5,921 nucleotides of DNA, from the NCBI GenBank assembly GCA_913064755.1, contig CAJYBQ010000236.1, forward strand, positions 1 through 5,921, written 5' to 3'. The notes under the pieces are model-generated. The model did not search any database and was not told the origin of the DNA. It worked only from the letters and a program-made list of their open reading frames with translations. Source of the stretch: an uncultured Alphaproteobacteria bacterium. Lineage in GTDB: Bacteria > Pseudomonadota > Alphaproteobacteria > Minwuiales > Minwuiaceae. Below, one piece after another: positions 5,084-5,921 of this stretch. Both the position numbers and the translations under genes were made by a program. Position 1 is the first letter of the stretch. Each line of letters opens with the position of its first letter.

Positions 5084-5785
5084 TCAGAACAGCATCCGCG
5101 CGCCAACGACGAGGAATGCCGCGCCGGCGTCCTCCCCGCCCGCACGCACGAAGTCGGCGCTGCGACCGAAGGAACGCTCGTAATGCACCCCCACATAGGG
5201 TGACAGCAGCCGGTCCACCAGGTCGTAGCTGAGCCTCATGCCCACCTCCAGCTTCGGGCCGAAGGCACCCTGCCCGAATGCCCGGTCATCGGTGAACGGA
5301 ATATCCAGTTCGATGCTGGGTACCAGGATGATCCGGTTGGTGATCAAGCCTTCGTACTCGACCTCGAACCGCGCGGACGGATGGTCGGATACGAACAGGT
5401 CGGCATCCACCTCGAACCATTGCCGGGTAAGGCCATGCAGGCCCACCACTCCGTGCAGCCGGTCGGGACCCTTCGCCGTATCCAGCCGGATGCCGCCGAC
5501 GACGTCGAAGAAATCCGAGACGGGCGTGGTGAGACGGAACTGGTTCTCCAGGGTCTCGAAGCTCTCTTCCCGGACGCCGTACTCCCCCTCGCTTCGCCAG
5601 ACGAAGCGCAGTTCATCGTTGCCATAGAACGCGTCCAGGTCCCAGGCGGACACATCCGTGTCCTCCCCCACCCGATACTCGATCTGCTCCGCCTGGATGC
5701 CCCAGGTGTTCGACTCCGCCAGCGCGGGCAGGGCCACCAGCAGCGCCGCGGCAAGAACTGCAGCCTGCACGTGTTTCATGATCAT
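5084..5785 (-). CDS. copB: Copper resistance protein B (outer membrane)
   Basis: CopB family protein, a predicted outer-membrane beta-barrel acting with periplasmic CopA in copper tolerance; its exact role is not settled. With the start at 5785 it has 233 residues: MIMKHVQAAVLAAALLVALPALAES is a clear Sec signal peptide (charged, then hydrophobic, then ALA cleavage box). The mature part begins at once with the family segment WGIQAEQIEYRVGE, and ends with the typical APYxG-like stretch LSPYVGVHYERSFGRSADFVRAGGED and the terminal aromatic GARMLF of a barrel. The Met/His-rich copper-binding stretch many CopB proteins carry after the signal peptide is missing. AGGGGGG (5800-5794) is 8 nt before the start. 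A longer reading from 5848 would put 21 non-signal-like residues first and overlap copA, so it is rejected. copA ends 4 nt upstream, suggesting translational coupling. Confidence 0.93.
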   Translation of the reverse strand: MIMKHVQAAVLAAALLVALPALAESNTWGIQAEQIEYRVGEDTDVSAWDLDAFYGNDELRFVWRSEGEYGVREESFETLENQFRLTTPVSDFFDVVGGIRLDTAKGPDRLHGVVGLHGLTRQWFEVDADLFVSDHPSARFEVEYEGLITNRIILVPSIELDIPFTDDRAFGQGAFGPKLEVGMRLSYDLVDRLLSPYVGVHYERSFGRSADFVRAGGEDAGAAFLVVGARMLF

Positions 5786-5789
5786 CGCT

Positions 5790-5921
5790 TCAGCCCCCCT
5801 GCTTCGCGGAGACACCGACAGAACCGGCGGCTGGCGCGCCTTCGACAATCACCTTGCGGAACATGCCGGAGTCCGCGTGATAGGACAGGTGGCAATGGAA
5901 TGCCCATTCACCCGGCGCATC
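5790..5921 (-). CDS. copA: Multicopper oxidase CopA, C-terminal 43 residues (N-terminus beyond window)
   Basis: Only the end of the gene is present. The reading begins DAPGEWAFHCHLSYHADSGMF and carries the C-terminal multicopper oxidase signature HCH-x3-H-x4-M. The Cys, the distal His and the Met are the type 1 copper ligands, and the two His flanking the Cys serve the type 3 pair. PGEWAFHCH is the usual wording in CopA/PcoA copper-resistance oxidases, which oxidise Cu(I) to Cu(II) in the periplasm. The tail after the signature is about 23 residues and ends in a TGA at 5792-5790. The copB start follows after 4 nt, and the copB SD lies within the last copA codons, a standard copAB operon layout. 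The assignment to CopA rather than another multicopper oxidase rests on copB next to it. Confidence 0.92.
   Translation of the reverse strand, partial: DAPGEWAFHCHLSYHADSGMFRKVIVEGAPAAGSVGVSAKQGG

Overview
The window is GC-rich, densely coded DNA. Its gene content (a trxB followed by a LysR regulator of the LsrB/VtlR type, plus a plasmid-style copper-resistance pair copA-copB) points to an alphaproteobacterium. The species cannot be named from sequence alone; a Rhodospirillales- or Rhizobiales-like background is an inference from the trxB-lsrB pairing.

Layout, left to right. (1) Positions 1-1342, minus strand: the first ~447 codons of a PLP-dependent aromatic amino acid decarboxylase homologue, cut by the left edge. 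It carries Phe at the position of the catalytic-loop tyrosine, as in aromatic acetaldehyde synthases. (2) A 101-bp divergent spacer with a consensus -35 box for the rightward genes. (3) 1444-2406, plus: thioredoxin reductase trxB. (4) 2493-3383, plus: an LsrB/VtlR-type LysR regulator with no cysteine. (5) 3384-3826: a 443-bp gap without a protein gene. It contains a dyad (TTCCG-N4-CGGAA) resembling one upstream of lsrB, a candidate small RNA with two CCUCCCU anti-Shine-Dalgarno motifs ending in a strong intrinsic terminator (about 3569-3670), and two adjoining 15-bp tandem repeat arrays (3713-3840) that run into the 3' end of the next gene. (6) 3827-4993, minus: an acyl-CoA dehydrogenase of the FadE2/ACAD10-11-like type. 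(7) 4994-5083: a leader with two mutually exclusive hairpins, one of which buries the Shine-Dalgarno sequence of the dehydrogenase. (8) 5084-5785, minus: copB, and 5790-5921, minus: the last 43 codons of copA, spaced for translational coupling.

How the parts may work together. TrxB keeps thioredoxin reduced, and LsrB regulators in rhizobia connect redox and envelope physiology. In Brucella and Agrobacterium the LsrB/VtlR protein activates AbcR small RNAs that block translation of transporter mRNAs. The RNA gene found here just downstream of lsrB has the expected three-hairpin anti-SD architecture, and similar dyads precede both lsrB and this RNA. The main hypothesis is therefore a compact regulator-sRNA module. 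CopA and CopB form a periplasmic/outer-membrane copper-detoxification pair. The acyl-CoA dehydrogenase follows them on the same strand with no visible terminator between, but a functional link is not evident.
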